Source of the DNA: Atherix ibis
Taxonomy: Eukaryota; Arthropoda; Insecta; Diptera; Athericidae
Length of the DNA stretch: 64,000 nt
NCBI GenBank assembly: GCA_958298945.1
Contig: OY282609.1
Location: 35,747,212 to 35,811,211, forward strand
Reading direction: 5' to 3'
The position numbers and the translations under genes are program-made. The notes under the pieces were generated by a model. It did no database searches, was not told where the DNA came from, and worked only from the letters and a program-made list of their open reading frames with translations. Each line of letters starts with the position of its first letter. Position 1 is the first letter of the stretch. Of the stretch, positions 1-12,659 are shown in pieces.

Positions 1-181
1 ATCGTCTTGAAATATAGTACAATAATGCACGTTATCGTTCGCGTTAATTATTATCTTTATTTTATTCCCTGATATTATGGTATATGTATGCAGCTATTCG
101 TACCTTATAGCTGCATAGGACTTGGTATTGAATTAAAACTAAAACTTAAAAGTTACACAATACACTTATGGCACAGCTGTT

Positions 182-2290
182 CTAGCCTAGGTGTATGTGG
201 GATTGGCTCGAGTAGAACAATGTTCTTCGAGAATTGTGGACAAATTGCGATTTGTATCGTTCGTCAGTTATTATTAGAGGAGATGGGTACCAGTAAGGTA
301 GGGTAACCTGAGAGGACTTGTATTTATTTACGGAATCCTTGATTAGTCGTTTTGGGTGATTACCTATTTTGGATAGGTATTTTTCTGACAGGTGTAACAT
401 ATATTGTAGAAGTGGTTTTTCTCCACAAGTTTTATATAGAACGTTGTTGGAATAGTGCTTTAGGTTTTCCCTTCTGTACAGTCCCGTGCAGATTCTAAGA
501 ATTCTCCTCTCCAAGGCTTCTAATTTATTAATGAGAGTTCTTGAGATAGAGAACCAGATGGGAAAGGCGTAACTGAGGATAGGTCTTATTAACTGCTTAT
601 ATACTAAGATAGGTCTTATTAACTGCGTACGTGTTAAATTTAAATAGCTCCGAGAAATTCACACCCAGGTATTTGAGCTTTTACGAAGTTTTCACAACTG
701 TGTTATTGATACTGATATTTACATGGCTTTTCCGGACCGATCGCTTAAACCCTCTGCGGACAGAGTTTCTTATACATAATACTTGAGTTTTTTCGGTATT
801 TATGTGGATTCCCCATGTCTTACAATAATCTATCAGGATATTTAGTCGCCTTTCTATCATAAGTTTTGCATAATTTGGATTAGGATTATGCGCGTATAAG
901 AGAGTGTCATCTGCGTAAAAGACAGTTTGATATTTATTAGATTGTGGTGCGTCAGAAATAAATATGGAGTATAGTAATGGGCCCGAGACTGAACCCTGAG
1001 GGACACCTCTTTACATTTTATATTCCCTAGATGTATGTTCTCCGTATAGTATTTTAAAATTTCGTATTTGAAAGAAAGAACGGTAGATAAGTAGCAGGTT
1101 TTTATCCACGCCAGCTTTTAAGAGTTTGTATAGAAGACCATCCCACCAGACCGTGTCAAAAGCCCTTTTAATGTCTAAACTGCATATCAGCGTAGAAGCT
1201 TTACTATTCAGTGCTACTGATGCATCTGAGTGAAGTTTGAGCAACGCATCGGTTGTTGAGTGCTGTTTCCTGAAACCAAATTGGTTCGCGGGAATTATAT
1301 TTCTGTCTTCCACATGCATGTACAGTCGGTTGTACATGAATGCTTCGAAAATTTTGCCAACATTTGATAATAGTGAAATTGGTCTATGTTGAAATAATCT
1401 GGTTTTCATATTAGTTTTTGGAAAATTTACGATATTGGCTATCTTTCATGCATCCGGGAAGTATAAGTTATTTAAGCAATTATTAAAGATTACTAACAAT
1501 ATCCTAATTGCGTTCACTGTGAATTTTTTAATAACACAGTTTGGAATATCATCCGGCCCAGATGATTTTTTGTTGTTCATGCTCCTGATATGGTGGTATA
1601 ATTTCCTAAAAGTGAGGAGCATTGTGCCGCTACCTTGAGGCGTAGTGGACTTATTTTGGCAATGAAAGATAGTTTGACGATATTTAGAATTGTTATCGTA
1701 GAAGGCGTTCAATTCAGATCTAACGGAGTGTGAATTTTCCGGTCTTGAGTCGGGCAGCTCATAGCTGTATAATTTTTAATAATAGTTCCCAAATGCGTTG
1801 GCTATACCCTCTGCTCCTCCCTGGATAGGATTATTTAGTTCATCAGAAATTATACTTTGGTTTGAACTGTTGCGTCCAGAAATTCTGTTTATTTCGCGAT
1901 AAACATCGGAAGTAACTTGAGAAAAGTTTTGAAATCCACCTCAGCGATATTCTGAAGATGGCCAAGTGAGAAGCGCGCAAACACGTTTGCTTGTAATCGT
2001 TCCTCAAAACAGGTGATGAAGTTCCTAATCATGTTTGTATAGGAAGCTGTTGCAGCATTGAAAAGCTCGAGGTATTTTATTTGCATTGTAATAGTACACA
2101 TAGATTATTAGAAAACAATAAAATTTGTTTAAAAAATCTTTAAACTGATTTTTAGTTATACTTTAAATACTTACAAAATTCAATAAGTTTTTTAAAAGGG
2201 CACTACATCAAAAAACATCGAGGTATCTTTCAAAATGATTGAAGATACTCCTTTAGCATTCCACAGTAGAATATTTAACCTCTTCAATAA
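182..2290 (-). mobile_element. Jockey-clade LINE, degraded (copy J0)
   Basis: Remnant of a non-LTR retrotransposon whose ORF2 carried an AP-type endonuclease and a reverse transcriptase. Reading the minus strand from the right: an endonuclease start (LNILLWNAKG, about 2285-2255), a deletion, a linker (about 2100-1925), VYREINRISGR after a frameshift near 1920, SGPDDIPNCVIKKF in 1446-1712, and the RT core in 1011-1409 (RPISLLSNVGKIFEAF, QFGFRKQHSTTDALL, LDIKRAFDTVWWDGLLYKL). An in-frame stop at 1011-1013 separates this from RGVPQGSVSGPLLYS. The catalytic YADD is at 906-917. The C-terminal LERRILRICTGLYRR type segment fills 182-540. A 19-base duplication lies at 578-626. Bases 1-181 are probably its 3' untranslated part; I see no clear poly(A). 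The LINE assignment is firm from motif order; jockey clade is by motif resemblance. It is a different family from J1-J4. Confidence 0.85.
1011..1712 (-). pseudogene. Reverse transcriptase core of J0
   Basis: Two open pieces (1446-1712 and 1011-1409) in neighbouring frames cover the finger and palm region of a LINE reverse transcriptase, which would copy the element RNA at a nicked target site. The palm aspartate motif LDIKRAFDTVW is intact, and the second motif, YADD, lies just downstream at 906-917 beyond a stop codon. The frame break between the pieces lies around 1410-1446. A functional LINE ORF2 is usually about 900 residues; here no more than 132 codons are open at once, so this is a pseudogene. 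Confidence 0.8.
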
Positions 2291-3309
2291 TATAATGGAA
2301 ATGTCAATGTTTCTAATATACGGTACCAAAATGTTGAGAAAAATTTATAGTTCAGATTAAATGAAATTCTATACAAGATTTAACGATTAAATCCAGTTTT
2401 AACAGGGTAAAGATTCTGATTGGTTTCAAATGTAAAATTAGATAAAGTGAAGCAATTATAGTTACTAAAACGATACTCAACAGAATAGTTCCCTATTATC
2501 CTCACTTTTTATGTCAGAATGCTAGTAACAGAGCAACAGCAAATTAAAACCTTAATTAACCGCTGTATTCGACTAGCCTGTGGTGCCCACTGACCGTGTT
2601 TTTTAATACCGGCGAAAAACTGTTGTGAAGAAAAAAAAAGTTAATTTAAATACCTTCTTTTCCAATTACTCCCTTCGTAATCTCTTAGCAAAAATTTTCA
2701 CCATTCCCTACTCAAGTCAGCCGGTCTAAGTCAGTCAGTAGAAGCAAAAAGGCAAACACCGATCAATGCATTTACAGGAAACTTCTCCTAGAATTAGAAG
2801 ATGGTTTGGTTGATTGAACACTTTTGTTAAGAACTTTGGCTGTTAATAAGCACAAAACCTCGTTTGATATAATTTAGTTTGATGATAAGGAATGTTATTG
2901 GAGTTCTTGCAATGTTGAATTCTAGCTGAAAAAGTTCCCTTTCCATGCAGAACATCACAATGTCATTTTTCCATGCATCACAAAAATTGATGGTTCCAAA
3001 ATTCTGGGAAAGGAACTTTTTAAGATTCCGGATTAGTGATACCGCACTAACCCGTGATTTCGTCATTGATAAGCATTCTCCATATTTGTAGTAATTGCCA
3101 CTTAATACAAAAATTCGTTTTCAACAGAGCTGTTTCTATTGTGGAGTTCCTAAATTTAACAATTCTTATCCAAGTGCTCTTTTTAAAGTTCTAAAAAAAT
3201 TTTTAAAATTTTAATGGCTCGCTTCAACTGACGTTTGACCAGTTTCACTTGGGAAGCTGACACTGGCTAGATACACCAAATGCGTAGTTACGGGTTTTTT
3301 TTGTGAATT
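2291..3309. other. AT-rich stretch, nothing recognised
   Basis: No motif-bearing reading frame seen. The longest minus-strand frame (2827-3066, 79 codons) resembles no family I know. It may hold the eroded 5' part of J0, since jockey ORF1 would lie on this side, but no zinc knuckle is visible. Confidence 0.5.
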
Positions 3310-3392
3310 AGCGTATGGCTATATCTCAGTAGAATTCGAACCCACAACCCCGTGTATGGTAATACAGTAAGCTACTGGGCCGGCAATATTCG
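3310..3392 (-). repeat. tRNA-like SINE head (tentative)
   Basis: On the minus strand a tRNA-like segment shows a box A-like sequence (GGCCCAGTAGC) and, about 39 bases on, a good box B (GGTTCGAATTC). Box B sits in a T-arm-like hairpin, GTGGG/TCTAC around a TTCGAAT loop. Between them TGTAT/ATACA can pair around a four-base loop, which does not fit a normal anticodon arm, and the acceptor ends pair poorly. A working tRNA is therefore unlikely. A tRNA-derived SINE or tRNA pseudogene fits better; the SINE body would continue to about 3230. No second copy was noticed in the window. Confidence 0.4.
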
Positions 3393-4299
3393 AAGTTATT
3401 TTATATAATATAAATTACATGGCAAAGTGGCGCTTTAAACCGCAATGCAATGGCTCCGGGTTGTGTCTTTTTGAGTGTTGTTTGCGAAAAAAATTGCATG
3501 GCTTTGAAAAATAATGTACAGAATATTTTTTGTGATAAGTAGTTTTTTTTGTACAATAAATAGTTTCAGAAGAAAATCTAAAAAAAATTGAGATAGTGTA
3601 CCAAGGTAGTGTGTAGTTTTTAAGATAAAGGAGGTTATTAACATATGAATAAGTTATGACCCGTTTAAAATATGAATTGCTGGGTTAGTCTAGACTTTGA
3701 ATGTAAAGCATCCAAACTATTGCATATAAATTTTTTCTTTGTTTAAGAATAATTTTTATTTATTTGCATTTCAGGTAGATGCACATAAAGACTCACGCAT
3801 AAATAATCGTGCTCTAATAATTAATTAAATAATTTTCTGCATGCAAATTACATTCTCGTATAAGATGCACATTAGTGGCAGCTTAAATAGGAAAAGGTGG
3901 GGCTTAGATAAATACCTTTGGCATATTTGAACTGCAAACCGATTAGCTGGAAACAAATATGTTGTACATTCCGGATGCTGTACAATATACACATATCACC
4001 TTACTCACTGGTGTTAATATTTAAAGTGGAATCTTCTAGAATATTATACATTATTCGTAAGAATATGAATATATTATGTATCATATTTCTAGATGAATTG
4101 TCTAATACTCGTAAGTGTGTTGGATCCAAACTAAGGACGGAAGTCCTTCCTCATTATAATCATAACAACCGATCATACACTAAATAGTATTGGTGATATC
4201 TGCTATAGCCATCAGACCAAATATTTGATGGATTTTATTAAAATGCGGCTTACCACAAACGTCAATTCATTATTTATGGATTTGTCTCATTTTTTGCAG
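3393..4299. other. AT-rich stretch, nothing recognised
   Basis: No element or gene motif seen. An 89-codon plus-strand frame at 3918-4187 has no recognisable domain. The last bases (4287-4299) form the pyrimidine-rich 3' splice-site-like sequence described with the next feature. Confidence 0.4.
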
Positions 4300-4452
4300 A
4301 TACGACAAGCAGTGATGCATGCTCAAGATACTGGCACTAGTATTTGGAAGCAATTTAAAATTTGTGAAGTGATGAAAATGTTACCTGAATGTGTGCACAT
4401 TCGCACCTTCATTTATGCATACGTGGATATGTTTATTCCAGTATTCAGATAA
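4300..4452 (+). other. Candidate internal coding exon (unidentified)
   Basis: A pyrimidine-rich tract ending in ttttttgcag (AG at 4298-4299) is followed by about 150 bases open in one frame, reading IRQAVMHAQDTGTSIWKQF and on through KICEVMKMLPECVHIRT. The composition is more balanced than in the flanks, and the segment has cysteine, histidine and tryptophan residues rather than the Lys/Asn/Ile/Phe typical of chance frames in AT-rich DNA. The frame closes at the TAA beginning at 4450 with no obvious 5' donor before it, so it could be a terminal exon or chance. I do not recognise the protein. It is the only stretch in the window that might belong to a host gene. Confidence 0.25.
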
Positions 4453-7189
4453 CAGATTTACGGTGAATGTCACCTCCAGTCAACCATTGCATTTCAAATC
4501 AAAGACAATTTCGAGTACTATTCTCTGAAAATACGAAGATTCTGAAGACTATTTCATTTTATTTGAAAACATTTTTTTTTCTACTGGCTTTTAGTTGCTT
4601 ATATATACGGTTTTTTATTTATTATTTGTTACAAATCTCATTTGTCTTTTCTTATAATAATATGATTATATTGTCTGTAACGCAAATACAATATTTTCAG
4701 AAAAGAAATTGTAAATTTATGAAAGTGCAAATATGCATAACACGTTGTCCTTTTAGATTTAAAAAAAAAAAACATTTGCATATGACAGCAATCCTTGTTC
4801 CTTTTCTTTTTTCCAAGTAGAACTAGAATTGCTTTTAAATAGTTTTATTTTCCATTTTCAAAGTCTACTGCTCTTCTAGAATTTATTTTTCTGAATTATT
4901 ATTTCATTCTTTTTCAATTTAATTCCATTTAAACCTACAAAAATTGAACACTCCAATGAAATTTTCCATAATTTCATAATGTACACGTGCATACATAAGA
5001 TTTGTATCTTACTGCAAATGCCTTATCCTAATACGTATAGATATTGAATTTGGCCCATTTAAGAAAATTTTTGTTTCTACGATAAATATACTGACATGTT
5101 TATATTGTGAATAAAAAATAATAATGAGTGAAGGTATTTTGATGAAATGCTATTGAAATTTTTTTACATAGATGCGTGAAATTGATTTAAGGTATTTCTC
5201 TATTATACACAAAAAAAATGTATATATTTACTCTACTTTCAGTATTTGCCAAGCTCTATAGTGTACAGTTTGTGCAAATATTGAAAAAATATTGATTATT
5301 TTTTTTTTTATTGATATGCAAATGTGGAATAAATTTATTTTCTAAATGGACTCTTTCATAAGCATTAACTAATTATTTCTCTGAAGAGATACTTTGGTTT
5401 TCTGTAAGGAATAAAAGACTAGATTAAACAATAAAAAAATTTGAAGAATATAATGTACTAGCTGAAAATATATATTTTGCTTAATGAAATAATTTGTATG
5501 GCTGATTCTCTTAAATTATAATGACCAAAATTTGCCTTAATTTACTCTTTAAATTTTTGCTAGAATGCATCTGAAAATATTAAAGCATCTGTTTTGGTAT
5601 GAACGTTGAAAATTCTATTTAAAATTATTTATTATTCAATAAATTTCCAAATTTATTATACCATTAATAGTATTTTCAATCTATTTCAAATATAATATAT
5701 TCTAATATTCTAATCGATAATAATTATACACTTTAAGATATTTAATCGAATTTTTATCCAAGATAATCTTGGAAATAAGGACTCTTTAAAATAGACCATA
5801 ATCATGGCTTTCTGGAAAATATTTTCTTTAAAAAAAAACTTCATTTAACCAAAGCCTAATAATAAAATCATATAAAAAAAATACATAATTGAGAATGAAA
5901 ATTGAAGAAAATATAGGTGAAAAACTTTATGAAACCTTTTCGAATTTGGCAAAAAAAAATATAAAACTTATCAAAAAAATTTCTTCGTTTTTTTTTCTTT
6001 TCTAGAATTTTTGAGCATTAAAAGAGAAAGAACAATTTATTATCAAATTTTGTATGAAATTTCACTGATAATAATAGCAACTCTCATATATAATAATTTT
6101 CACAGTAAATTTGCGTAAATGCTGATTAAAATTGTGAAGATATTTGACGGAGAAAGAAAGAGAAAAGTAATTTTCCACATGAATTAATTCCATTGATCCG
6201 CTATTACTCTGGATACTGAAATTTTCATTGTCGATCCCTGATAAAAAGACAGACCCCTTTTCCTCTTCATATTTTTAGCCATAATTTTTCCCACAGTACA
6301 TTGGCATCGGCTAACACTCTTTTTACTTTCCCTTCTATTCATGACCTCTATTCCCTTTCATAGGATCGGCATAACGTATATTTTCATCCATTTTAAACTG
6401 GCATAGCATTAAAACGAAATTGAAAATTATGACTTTCTCTTCTTAAAACGAAAATTAATATCGCCTTATCTTTAATGGAATTATGATTTTAAAATTAAAT
6501 TGAAATTGAGTCAGTCTTATCAGTAATATTTCGATTGCGTACATATTTTCTTCCTTGCATAATCCTAACTGTTTGGTGAATAATTTTCAACCTAACTACG
6601 CATAAATGTTGCATGTATAGTATAAAAACATATAATTTTCTATACTTTTTGTTTATATTATATAAATTACAGTATTAAATTGATCCCCAATTTAATAAGT
6701 AAGTCATTTATTATCAAATAACAATCCTTACGATATCATATTAATCATGATATAATCTTCGAAATTCAATCGATTTTTCGTTATTTATTAATGTCGTTTT
6801 GCATTTTTAGAATTTTTTTCATTTTTGATTTTCATTATTATTGATTTTGTTTATAAATTTAGAAATATTTATTCTAAAAATTTAAGAATAAACTTTTTAA
6901 ATTAACGCATCTACAATTTGTTTTGATTACTTAAAATTTGAAACTTATGACAAAGTTCAATATAAATTATTTTTTTCAGCATACGAGTAGCTATACTATC
7001 GCTAAAATACGTGAGATATAATTATTTTGTAAAATATTTTTTAAGTCAGTAATGTCCTTTATACCCTTAGGATAGTTTAACCCATTCAAAGTTTCCTTAC
7101 ATTTCTTTACTTGCTAACAGATGGTGCTGTTCCAAAACCTTTGATTGTTTGAAGAATTATGATTGTTCTTAAGGCATAGCGTGGGCATA
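4453..7189. other. AT-rich non-coding stretch
   Basis: Long homopolymer-rich DNA without motif-bearing frames. The 117-codon frame at 4467-4820 translates to a Phe/Ile/Lys-rich string expected by chance at this base composition. A slightly less AT-rich patch at 6190-6400 shows no recognisable coding. No element ends seen. Confidence 0.5.
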
Positions 7190-8157
7190 AATTCAGTTCA
7201 GCGTCTGACTTTGTATGCATTTTTGAATGTATGTAGGACCGTGTCAACTGATGCGATGCAGGTTCTCATGGGAGAAATTCCATAGGACCTGGAGGTGCTG
7301 CGTGGAAGATGGACGCACATGTTCATTTCGATGGATGAAAGTATGAATGAAAGATGGATGCACATGTTCATTTCGGATGTGTGATTTGCATCTGCATTTG
7401 AATTTGAATTTGGTCTGTACCTTGGGTATTTAATCACGGGAATGGCAATATGAATGGGTTACAGTACAGGCGTAGTATAGCTGTGGAGGCTAGATTCCCT
7501 GCGGCAGAGGATAATTCCAAGCACCTTCTCATTGACTGTGGCCTGTACGGGAATTTGCGTGAATTAGGTGCATGTGGAATCATGTTAAATGATGAAAGTG
7601 TGCATGTGAGTGGAGTGTTAGGTGTGAGAGAATGGTATAAATGCCAGAATAGATTTGCCGTGACATTCTTTGAGAGGAGAGCAAGACTGGTGCAAGAATG
7701 AGTGTGTGAATGACACGCAAGGTGGCTACAACTGGGTGAAAGACCAAGATCGATTCCGGTTGTACTGTCGGGTCTTGGCGAATACGCGTACCTGAGCTGG
7801 TCTAGCGATGCTTAGGAATTTACAAAGTACTCTTAAAATTGGTTCTACGGTAGTCGGGGTGCACCATGCTGTTGGAACAGCAATGTAGTGGCTGTGGTTG
7901 ATACCCATATCGCGGGTACGATCTACGGATCGCCGGTGGGAGATACTGGTACTTATCTCGGGCAATGTCCCTGCTTATGACAGTAGAGGTTCAGATAGTT
8001 CTCGTCACTAACAGTTGGAGTAATCAGCTTGTAACTGGTTACAAAGTGCCAGTAATGGTGGTGCGTTGATTAAGCGTAACTCAATCCCTTTGGTCGTAGG
8101 CGACTTGTAGTTTTATGTTTAACGACTGATAAGTCACGTTAAATAATATATTATAAC
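7190..8157 (+). mobile_element. R1-clade LINE, 5'-truncated copy R1a
   Basis: The C-terminal part of ORF2 and the 3' untranslated region of an R1-clade retrotransposon. In the plus frames 7225-7300 gives YRTVSTDAMQVLMGEIP, the usual segment after the R1 thumb. Then come RWMHMFISDV, LGYLITG, and in the 7450-7701 frame the terminal part with KHLLIDCGLYGNLRELGACG. It matches R1b (28610-28954) nearly residue for residue. The 3' region 7702-8157 matches R1b and R1c through the shared end taggcgacttgtagtttta and gttaaataata. A 42-base-period duplication (7305-7380) sits in the coding part. Truncation at about 7190 is typical of incomplete target-primed reverse transcription. Confidence 0.85.
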
Positions 8158-8337
8158 TGTTTTTAGGGCCTTTTTTTTAAAAAATAGGCATTTTTATTTG
8201 TAACTTTCTTTACGTACTACTAGAATTTAGATTACAGAGATTATCTGTCCTAAATATATATAACTTTCGTAGAGCTTTCTGTATAATTTGTTATTAAAAA
8301 AATTATGTGTCAATTTAATCTATACTGGTGTGTCACG

Positions 8338-9995
8338 ATATTTTTTTTTAAATATTTGTTTTAATGATCTACAACTATTCTAGGATAGGAAGCAGGAGTA
8401 AACATCCTTTGATGCCTTTCAAAATCGTGAAATTTATTCGCAGTTAAGTTTTATAAATTTAAGAAATCTCGTACCTTTCAAGTGTCTGTATATTTTTTTG
8501 GGAAGGAAAAGTGCCAATAATTTTATTATAACAGGATTATTATGGAATAACAGTGAACTAGAAAATTTTTCGTAACGATTGACATACAATTCATGAACAT
8601 AAGGAACATTGAGATCGCGATAGATCATACTATTATGTATATAATAAGGAGCATCTAAAATCATTCGGAGGATTTTCGATTAAAGGGAAGGAATTAAATT
8701 CGACTGGAACTAGAAGTTTGATTAATTCCTAAAGTTCTATTTCATATGTCCATATGGGTTTTATTACACTATTGTATAAAAGTACTTTCTTGTCGAATGT
8801 CAATTTTCATCCTTTATCTTAAAGTTTTTGTAGTTATTCATACAGTTAGTCTGTTTATTTCAATTTTTTTTATATTAAGGTGTGTAGTTCTAATATGGTA
8901 TTTTTTCTAGAATAATATAATATTCCATACTCCTTTGTCCGTTCAGTTATATTATCCACTTTCTGAACTTGTTTTGAAGAAAATTAACACCATTTAAAGC
9001 GTAAATGGTAGGACGCTTTTATGATATGATATGATGGCCGTGTTATTAGCATATATAGCCATAAAGATATTTTCATTTTAAGGACTTTCATGGTTATTAA
9101 TATTATATAGATAATATATAACCTTGAGGCACACCAGCAAGGTTATGAGATGTATTGGAGAATTCGGCATTTTAAATTATTTGAAAATATCTTTCGGAGT
9201 GGTAGGATTTGATGATGAGAAAATAAGTGAGGGAAAGAAATATTTTGAGCTTCCAAAGTAGGCTAAGTTGCCATAGTTGGTTAAATGTATTAGATATATT
9301 TAGGAATACGTCTGGACAATAATTTTTCTGTTTAAGAGATGATACTATGTAGTCTACAACACGAATTTTTTAAATTAATTTTGACTGCAGATTTTAAATA
9401 ATGTTGTTACACTCAAGAATAAGATAAAATCATTTTAATATATGTTTTTGGAGAACTTTTACTAGGATTGGAAGCAAGCTTATGAGTCTGTATGAAGAAA
9501 GTATATTTATAGATTTGTTTGGTTTCGGGATCATTTTTATAAATGAGAATTATCAAAGTGATGGAAAATTTAAATAGTTTCGAAAGATGTTATTGTAAAT
9601 GTATTTGAGAAAAACTACTGCTGTTTTAGGAAGTTGCTTTAGGATATCGTACGTAAGTATATCATAGCCGGCAGGTTTTTTTTTTATAGGAACGTGTCGT
9701 ATAAGTTGGTTTACTTCAGAAGAGGTTTAGTACTTTATAGAAAACTTAGGGTGAACTGGATCTGATAAGTCATTATAGATTTCTTGAGAGTGGCTCTCGT
9801 CGTTGATGTCTTTATGTAGTATAAGAGTATTGAGTAGATGTTTTGAAAATATCCGCTTTTTTTCTATCAGTTTTCGTTTAAGTTCTATCATTTTTACATA
9901 ATAGGTGAGTAGCATTTTTGTTCTTAAGTATGCGTTTGGTGGCTGTCTTACGTGATTTGTCATTTGTAAGTATTTCGGTATAGTCAGCAAGTCTT
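8338..9995 (-). mobile_element. Jockey-clade LINE copy J1 (family shared with J2-J4)
   Basis: A strongly decayed ORF2 remnant. On the minus strand, right to left: a linker before RT (9727-9990, with KRIFSKHLLNTLILHKD, matching J3), KKKPAGYDILTYDILKQLP (about 9690-9630), the palm segment YCPDVFLNISNTFNQLWQL (about 9330-9270), then LAGVPQGYI (about 9150-9120), and the terminal segment 8434-8664 with LDAPYYIHNSMIYRDLNVP, the conserved jockey end. The last part resembles J3 and J4 at the base level (the complement of catatgtccatatgggtttt). An A-rich 3' end appears as T-rich plus-strand sequence at 8338-8360. Many stops and frameshifts are present; only the terminal 76 codons are continuously open. 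Confidence 0.8.
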
Positions 9996-10254
9996 CATTA
10001 TTATAAATGTTTATTTTTTGTTTAAATTCTTACTGTAAATTTCCACTCAATTTAACACGAACACTTTTAAAAAAGTGTTTGTTTAAAAAGTGTTTATGAG
10101 TTTCTAAGGAGGAAAACCGCATTCAGATCGTGAAGGTGTGGCTGAAGAAACTTACCATGCAATAGTAGAAATAGTTGAAACTTCGTCTATGACTAGACAG
10201 CCTTCTATGGATATGTTGAATTTATAAGTTTTCATAAAAGAACAGAATCAGCGT

Positions 10255-11296
10255 CTATAGAAGCAGCTAAAATTTAATCAAGAAGAACAGAGCCGCCGAT
10301 AAGACAAACAGAATCGCCGACAAGAACAAAAGAATCAGCGTTTATAGGAGGGGAAGCTAAGATTTTATCAACAAGAACAGAATTGTGGACAAAAAGATCA
10401 GAGCCATCGTCTAAAGACAAAACTTTCGGCATGCCAGGAGCAACAATAAAAATTTGTGAAGTCTTTCAAAGAATTCCAAGATAGGATTAAGAAAGAGGTG
10501 GAATCCAAAGTAAACCATATAGAAGAGAAGGTGATGGCTGAAGTCAATATACTGGAAAATAAGGTGATGGTTGAAGTTAAGTAATTGAAAACAAGAATAA
10601 CATAAGTTGAGGCCAATAGCGGTTTAAAAACCAGCCATAATGTTGTCGCATCTGTAGGTGGTACATTGAAGGTTCCACCGTTCACGGATGTATCTAATGG
10701 GCGGCATACAAATTATAGTTTGAATCAGTGGCAAAGGCAAATGGATGTACAGATGAACAGGCGCAAACTGCACTAACACTGAGGCTACGCGATCAGCTTT
10801 TTACAGCTTTAAAGGCTCTCGGTAGTGAGGTCACATACGATCGTTTATTAGAAGCGCTGGAATTGCGCTACGGAGGGACTCATCTAGAGTATGACAACTA
10901 AAAGATCAGATTCAGCATCATAACGAAGGTCCCCAACAGTGGGTACTAGAAATTATGAAGTTAGTGCGGAAGGTATATCAGACTATATTAACTTCTTTCA
11001 TCGATAAAATTCTGGTCCAAGCATTTATTGATGGGATAACGAATTTGGAAGTTAGGGCGGTTGTACAATTGGGACATCATACCACTTTGAAAAAAGCCTC
11101 GGCTTATGCGTTGGAGGTAGAGGCAGTTTGTCAGGATCTTAGGATGCACCAGATTAGAGCAATTATGTTCGAGGATACTGGTGCAAGTCGAAATGGCTGC
11201 CTGTCGAATTTAAGATGCTATTATTGCGTAAAACTGGGCCACATTAAATTGAACTGTCCAGATCGAAGGTGCCAAACGCTAAAAATCGGGGACTAG
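10255..11296 (+). pseudogene. gypsy Gag polyprotein remnant
   Basis: Gag would assemble the element particle and bind its RNA. The capsid part reads LQFESVAKANG... TALTLRLRDQLFTALKALG (about 10720-10830) and LLEALELRYGGTHLEYDN, then breaks at a stop near 10900. It resumes in the 10955-11296 frame with VQAFIDGITNLEVRAVVQLG and a tail ASAYALEVEAV usual for insect gypsy Gags. A CCHC zinc knuckle, CYYCVKLGHIKLNC (C-x2-C-x4-H-x4-C), is intact near 11208-11250. The N-terminal half is rich in Gln, Glu and Lys and likely formed a coiled coil. At least three stops or frameshifts are present. Confidence 0.75.
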
Positions 11297-11989
11297 CAGT
11301 TGGGTGCCGTACGAGTGACCCCGCATAGATAAATCGGGGAACGAATAAATGCCAGGGCAGAGGATCTTTTGCTGCCTGTTATGAAGAGATCTGTTATGAA
11401 GAGATCCTCTATGATGGAAAAAGCCTGGAAAGAGGCGAAGAAATTAACTCTGGGTACAGGAGTATCTCGAACAGTTATCTGTTCTCACATGGTATCACGG
11501 CTCTTCAAAAGTAATATTGAGAAACAATTAATAACAATACAAACCGCTACTAGCCAGCACATACACTAATAGCGTCCGAGAAGAAAAGGGTGTGGAGGTT
11601 AAATTTGGAAAAAACACCTATCGACATACTGCTTCAGTGGCATATATCTTCGATGAGTGCATAATCAAATCGGATTTTATGAGAAGATATTAGCTATCGA
11701 TCTACTTTGAATATGGTTTCTTGAAGAGTGGATGCAAGGAAATATACTCACAAGCAGCGTTGGCTAGCTGATGTTTTGTTGAGGAGGTCTAATATAAATA
11801 ACTAAAATCTTATACTCGTTAAAAAGTTGAAGAGGCCGAAGTTGCATTTAACATAAAAATGGGTACTCCTAGAGAGGAATAAATTGACGATTTCTTACGA
11901 CGTCTATAAGATGAGCATGGAAATTTGAAGTCTATCTTCGAATAGCTTCAAAATTAAACAGATAAACCTCGATGACAGTAAGATGCCAT

Positions 11990-12500
11990 ATATGAAAAAA
12001 ATGCTCAGGCAAATGACTATCATTTCCAAATTGTAGTACCAAAAGCAGTGGTGGTGAACGTGTTGCGACTGTTCTACGACGGCATTTTTGGAAGACATCT
12101 TGGAGTGAAGAAAACTCTTAAAAATTTGTCAGTGGTTTTATTGGATTAACTGCCGTGATGATGTTGAAGATTGGTGCCGCAAGTGCAAGAGCTGCGCATT
12201 TATAGAAGGACCACAGATAAGAAGCAAGAGTGCGATGCAACTTTACAATGTTGGCGCTTCCTGGGAAAGTATAGCACTGGATGTAGTGAAGGTGCGGCTG
12301 GAGAAGAAGACCGTGCAAGAGCGGGACCTTTAACCGAGTTGTTTTGACGATTTAGACCGATTTAAGTCTCGACTGTTCTTAGAAATGTACCAGCTTATGG
12401 AAATTCATAAAACGGAATGACAGAACGATTCAATCATACTCTGAAATGGCACTTGGCTTAATTGGTTGATCGGCGTAAAGAAACTGGGACCAACATATAC
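11990..12500 (+). pseudogene. gypsy Pol remnant: integrase
   Basis: Integrase inserts the DNA copy into the host chromosome. Across three frames one reads FQIVVPKAVVVNVLRLFYDG, then the HHCC zinc-binding part with GRHLGVKKTL (H), NCRDDVEDWCRKCKSC (two C), followed by YNVGASWESIALDVVKVRL, the start of the catalytic core. The middle of the core is deleted. The end of the core survives at about 12415-12480 as MTERFNHTLKWHLA, containing the conserved E before the RFN motif. Frameshifts lie near 12130 and 12330, so no product is possible. Confidence 0.7.
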
Positions 12501-12659
12501 CCCTATTCCCTTTCTCATACAGAACTACGGTACAAGAGTACCTCACTGACACCTCTATAAGGCTAGTTATGTCATGTACTGAGTCGTCTATTCACTGATC
12601 TTTATATATTTTGTTGTAACTAATTTTTGCTATCTAATTTTAGACTAAAAATAACATAT

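Noticed and set aside
3310..3392. A functional tRNA gene
   Set aside because: Anticodon loop of wrong size and poorly pairing acceptor stem; a SINE or pseudogene is more likely.
4467..4820. 117-codon plus-strand frame
   Set aside because: Phe/Ile/Lys-rich, as expected by chance in AT-rich DNA; no motif, no supporting context.
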